This document shows positions 23,964-24,998 of a DNA stretch of 24,998 bases, piece by piece (the first letter of the stretch is position 1; every line of letters starts with the position of its first letter). Under the pieces are notes generated by a model that was not told the DNA's origin, ran no database searches, and saw nothing but the letters and a program-made list of their open reading frames with translations. The stretch spans positions 1-24,998 of the forward strand of contig CAKSWS010000024.1 of assembly GCA_934512155.1 (NCBI GenBank), read 5' to 3'. The DNA is from an uncultured Eubacterium sp. (GTDB lineage Bacteria > Bacillota > Clostridia > Oscillospirales > Acutalibacteraceae). Both the position numbers and the translations under genes were made by a program.

Positions 23964-24009
23964 CTTTTTTGAAAAATTTAAAAATAATTGAACTTTTCAA
24001 AAAAAACAT

Positions 24010-24038
24010 TTGACTAATGTGTGAAAATGGGTTATAAT
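24010..24038 (+). promoter_or_regulatory. Promoter of the tRNA-His/Gln/Lys unit
   Basis: TTGACT (24010-24015) and TATAAT (24033-24038) with a 17-base spacer. The leader to tRNA-His is about 50 bases and contains a small hairpin TTGGC/GCCAA (24070-24084). Confidence 0.9.
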
Positions 24039-24095
24039 AACACCCGTCTTCCGTTAGCACACCGAGGTCTTGGCTTTTAGCCAAAAGTTTATATG

Positions 24096-24172
24096 GTGGG
24101 ATTAGTTCAGTTGGTTAGAGCGCCAGTTTGTGGCACTGGAGGTCATCGGTTCGACTCCGATATCCCACCCCA
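24096..24172 (+). tRNA. tRNA-His (GTG)
   Basis: The acceptor GTGGGAT pairs with ATCCCAC. The extra G at 24095 (G-1) can pair with discriminator C at 24169, the identity feature of tRNA-His; CCA is at 24170-24172. The stem CCAGT/ACTGG holds loop TTGTGGC with anticodon GTG at 24130-24132. Counting G-1, the mature 5' end is 24095. Confidence 0.97.
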
Positions 24173-24187
24173 CTTAATTGAATACAT

Positions 24188-24262
24188 TGGGGTGTCGCCA
24201 AGTGGTAAGGCAAGGGACTTTGACTCCTGTATGCGTAGGTTCGAATCCTGCCACCCCAGCCA
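24188..24262 (+). tRNA. tRNA-Gln (TTG)
   Basis: The acceptor TGGGGTG pairs with CACCCCA, discriminator G, CCA at 24260-24262. Loop CTTTGAC gives anticodon TTG at 24220-24222. The anticodon stem AGGGA/TCCTG has a G-T pair and an A-G mismatch at its outer end, a mild irregularity that does not look disabling. It is 15 bases after tRNA-His. Confidence 0.95.
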
Positions 24263-24292
24263 CGTCTGGTTAAATTTAATATCAGATGATTC

Positions 24293-24368
24293 GGTTCATT
24301 AGCTCAGATGGCAGAGCACTTGACTTTTAATCAAGGTGTCCGGGGTTCGATTCCCCGATGAGCCACCA
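24293..24368 (+). tRNA. tRNA-Lys (TTT)
   Basis: The acceptor GGTTCAT pairs with ATGAGCC (one T-G pair), discriminator A, CCA at 24366-24368. The stem CTTGA/TCAAG holds loop CTTTTAA with anticodon TTT at 24326-24328. Last gene of the three-tRNA unit, followed at once by the terminator. Its 3' end would be a natural attachment site for an integrating element. Confidence 0.97.
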
Positions 24369-24369
24369 T

Positions 24370-24410
24370 AAGTCCATCGTAATTTTGATAGAATTACGGT
24401 GGACTTTTTC
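24370..24410 (+). terminator. Strong terminator closing the tRNA operon
   Basis: A 15-bp stem (24370-24384 with 24392-24406, one G-T pair) around the loop TTGATAG, followed by a T run to 24409. It begins one base after the CCA of tRNA-Lys. Confidence 0.92.
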
Positions 24411-24426
24411 TATGCCCGAAAACCGT

Positions 24427-24541
24427 TTGAAATAAGGCTTTTCGTCTACTTCAGCACATAAGCGAACCCCGCTGCAGAGCAATTCTGCGGCGGGGTTTCG
24501 TGCGTTTTACGGTTGTTTCAGCGGTATGAGCCTTATTTCAA
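24427..24541. repeat. 13-bp inverted repeat enclosing a GC-rich hairpin
   Basis: TTGAAATAAGGCT (24427-24439) recurs as its exact complement AGCCTTATTTCAA (24529-24541). Between them, 24463-24478 and 24484-24500 form a hairpin of about 16 bp (CGAACCCCGCTGCAGA against TCTGCGGCGGGGTTTCG, with a mismatch and a wobble). The whole 115-bp block could fold into one long structure or be a small terminal-repeat element. I see no target-site duplication and no T-tract, so neither a MITE nor a terminator is established. Confidence 0.5.
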
Positions 24542-24687
24542 GCATCGACAAATATATTAAAATCAACAGTGAGAAAATGATCTGCTTTAAAGATACCGTA
24601 CTCAAAAATGATACGATTACAGGAGAAGGTTTTCCGATATTCAAGCCGGGAATTACCAACATTATCTGCAACGGTTCCATAAATTGA
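24526..24687 (+). pseudogene. Short coding-like remnant (53 codons)
   Basis: An open frame from ATG 24526 to TGA 24685-24687 encodes 53 residues ending GEGFPIFKPGITNIICNGSIN. Composition and codon choice (several ATC, GAC, ACC codons) look protein-coding. There is no good ribosome-binding site and the start lies in the right arm of the inverted repeat. The segment KPGITNIICNGS resembles the strand leading into a P-loop (as in G-x-x-x-I-x-G-x-NGSGKS of ABC/SMC-type ATPases) that then breaks off. A truncated ATPase gene is a guess only; it may also be non-coding. Confidence 0.3.
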
Positions 24688-24739
24688 ATAGTAATTATTC
24701 CGAGGTGGTTCTGTCTGTAATGGAGTTATCTATTTGGAG

Positions 24740-24767
24740 TTGAAAAATAATAAAAGTATGGTATAAT
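24740..24767 (+). promoter_or_regulatory. Promoter of the NUDIX gene
   Basis: TTGAAA (24740-24745) and TATAAT (24762-24767), 16 bases apart, with TGG before the -10 (extended -10). It lies 43 bases upstream of the start at 24811. Confidence 0.75.
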
Positions 24768-24810
24768 ATTTTTGAATTTGAATGTCAAATCGGTTTTGGG
24801 AGAATAAAGT

Positions 24811-24998
24811 TTGGATCAGATTATCGAATGGGCAAAAGAGCTTCAGAGTCTTGCACAAGCAGGCCTCTTTTATGGACATGATATATATGACAAGGAACGA
24901 TATCAACGTATCCGGGAAATCTCCGCAGAGATGATGTTGACGAGAGCGGATATACCTGTCGAAAAAATCAAGGGACTGTTTTGTGGCGATGAAGGCTA
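24811..24998 (+). CDS. NUDIX hydrolase with N-terminal helical domain (partial)
   Basis: The first 62 codons are present and the gene runs off the window. The sequence (MDQIIEWAKELQSLAQAGLF, YDKERYQRIREISAEMM, IPVEKIKGLFCGDEG) matches the N-terminal domain that precedes the catalytic NUDIX box in a group of ADP-ribose/nucleotide-sugar pyrophosphatases of Firmicutes. The catalytic part is outside the window, so activity cannot be judged. TTG 24811 is chosen because GGGAG lies 8 bases upstream and a good promoter precedes it. By my count 82 of 188 bases are G or C. Codon use differs from the core genes: four of seven Ile codons are ATC, and CGA and CGG Arg codons appear, suggesting recent acquisition. 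Confidence 0.85.
   Translation, partial: MDQIIEWAKELQSLAQAGLFYGHDIYDKERYQRIREISAEMMLTRADIPVEKIKGLFCGDEG

Noticed and set aside
23965..24004. AT-only inverted repeat after tRNA-Arg as a strong terminator
   Set aside because: It consists almost only of A and T runs, which pair by chance in this sequence; it is mentioned with the tRNA-Arg gene but not called.

Overview
The window reads as a chromosomal segment from a low-GC Gram-positive bacterium, most likely an endospore-forming Clostridia (Oscillospiraceae/Ruminococcaceae-like). The basis is AT-rich sequence with A/T-ending codons, sigma-70 promoters of the TTGaca-17-TATAAT type, frequent TTG/GTG starts, a sigma-K gene with a pro-sequence, a zinc-finger Clp ATPase of ClpE type, an ECF EcfA1-A2-T module next to truA, parvulin foldases with Thr-rich tails, a DUF5711-type protein, and tRNA genes that encode CCA. 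Assignments come from reading motifs and from recall of families; no database search was possible.

Layout. 1-3.6 kb: the start of a secreted or lipoprotein gene (minus), a MocR-type regulator (minus) divergent from a small TatD-linked radical SAM protein, and a Wzy/O-antigen-ligase-type membrane protein (minus) behind a shared bidirectional terminator. 3.7-7.5 kb: two tandem, paralogous membrane-anchored parvulin foldases, each with its own promoter. 7.5-8.3 kb: a tiny coiled-coil gene overlapping an orphan fumarate hydratase/tartrate dehydratase beta-domain gene. 8.3-10.3 kb (minus): a cation diffusion facilitator with Mn-type metal-site residues, then sigK. 10.35-10.9 kb: an NAD(P)H/FMN flavoprotein with an iron-sulfur-flavoprotein cysteine motif.

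11.0-23.7 kb is one long co-directional housekeeping run: ruvC-ruvA-ruvB (Holliday junction processing), glmM (cell-wall precursor), a class I rRNA-type methyltransferase, ecfA1-ecfA2-ecfT (shared energizing module of ECF vitamin transporters), truA, a DUF5711-like protein, cvpA, then a structured 170-bp gap, and pgsA-clpE. Most junctions overlap or are under 25 bp. ruvC is preceded by an unusual in-frame ATG-TAA placed exactly where the Shine-Dalgarno would put the start codon.

23.76-24.41 kb holds five tRNA genes in two transcription units (Gly-TCC, Arg-TCT; then His-GTG, Gln-TTG, Lys-TTT), each with a near-consensus promoter, closed by a strong terminator. Beyond it codon choice changes, a 13-bp inverted repeat encloses a GC-rich hairpin, a short coding-like remnant follows, and a promoter leads into the start of a NUDIX hydrolase gene cut by the window edge. 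This looks like the edge of an accessory segment next to a tRNA array.

Most of the window is ordinary core genome. I found no CRISPR array, transposase, phage gene or defence system, and nothing I can defend as a new multi-gene system. The more unusual items are the ATG-TAA before ruvC, a recurrent GGTGAT ribosome-binding signal that may be sequestered upstream of pgsA, the palindrome on the tRNA-Gly promoter, and the orphan fumarase beta gene paired with a coiled-coil protein.
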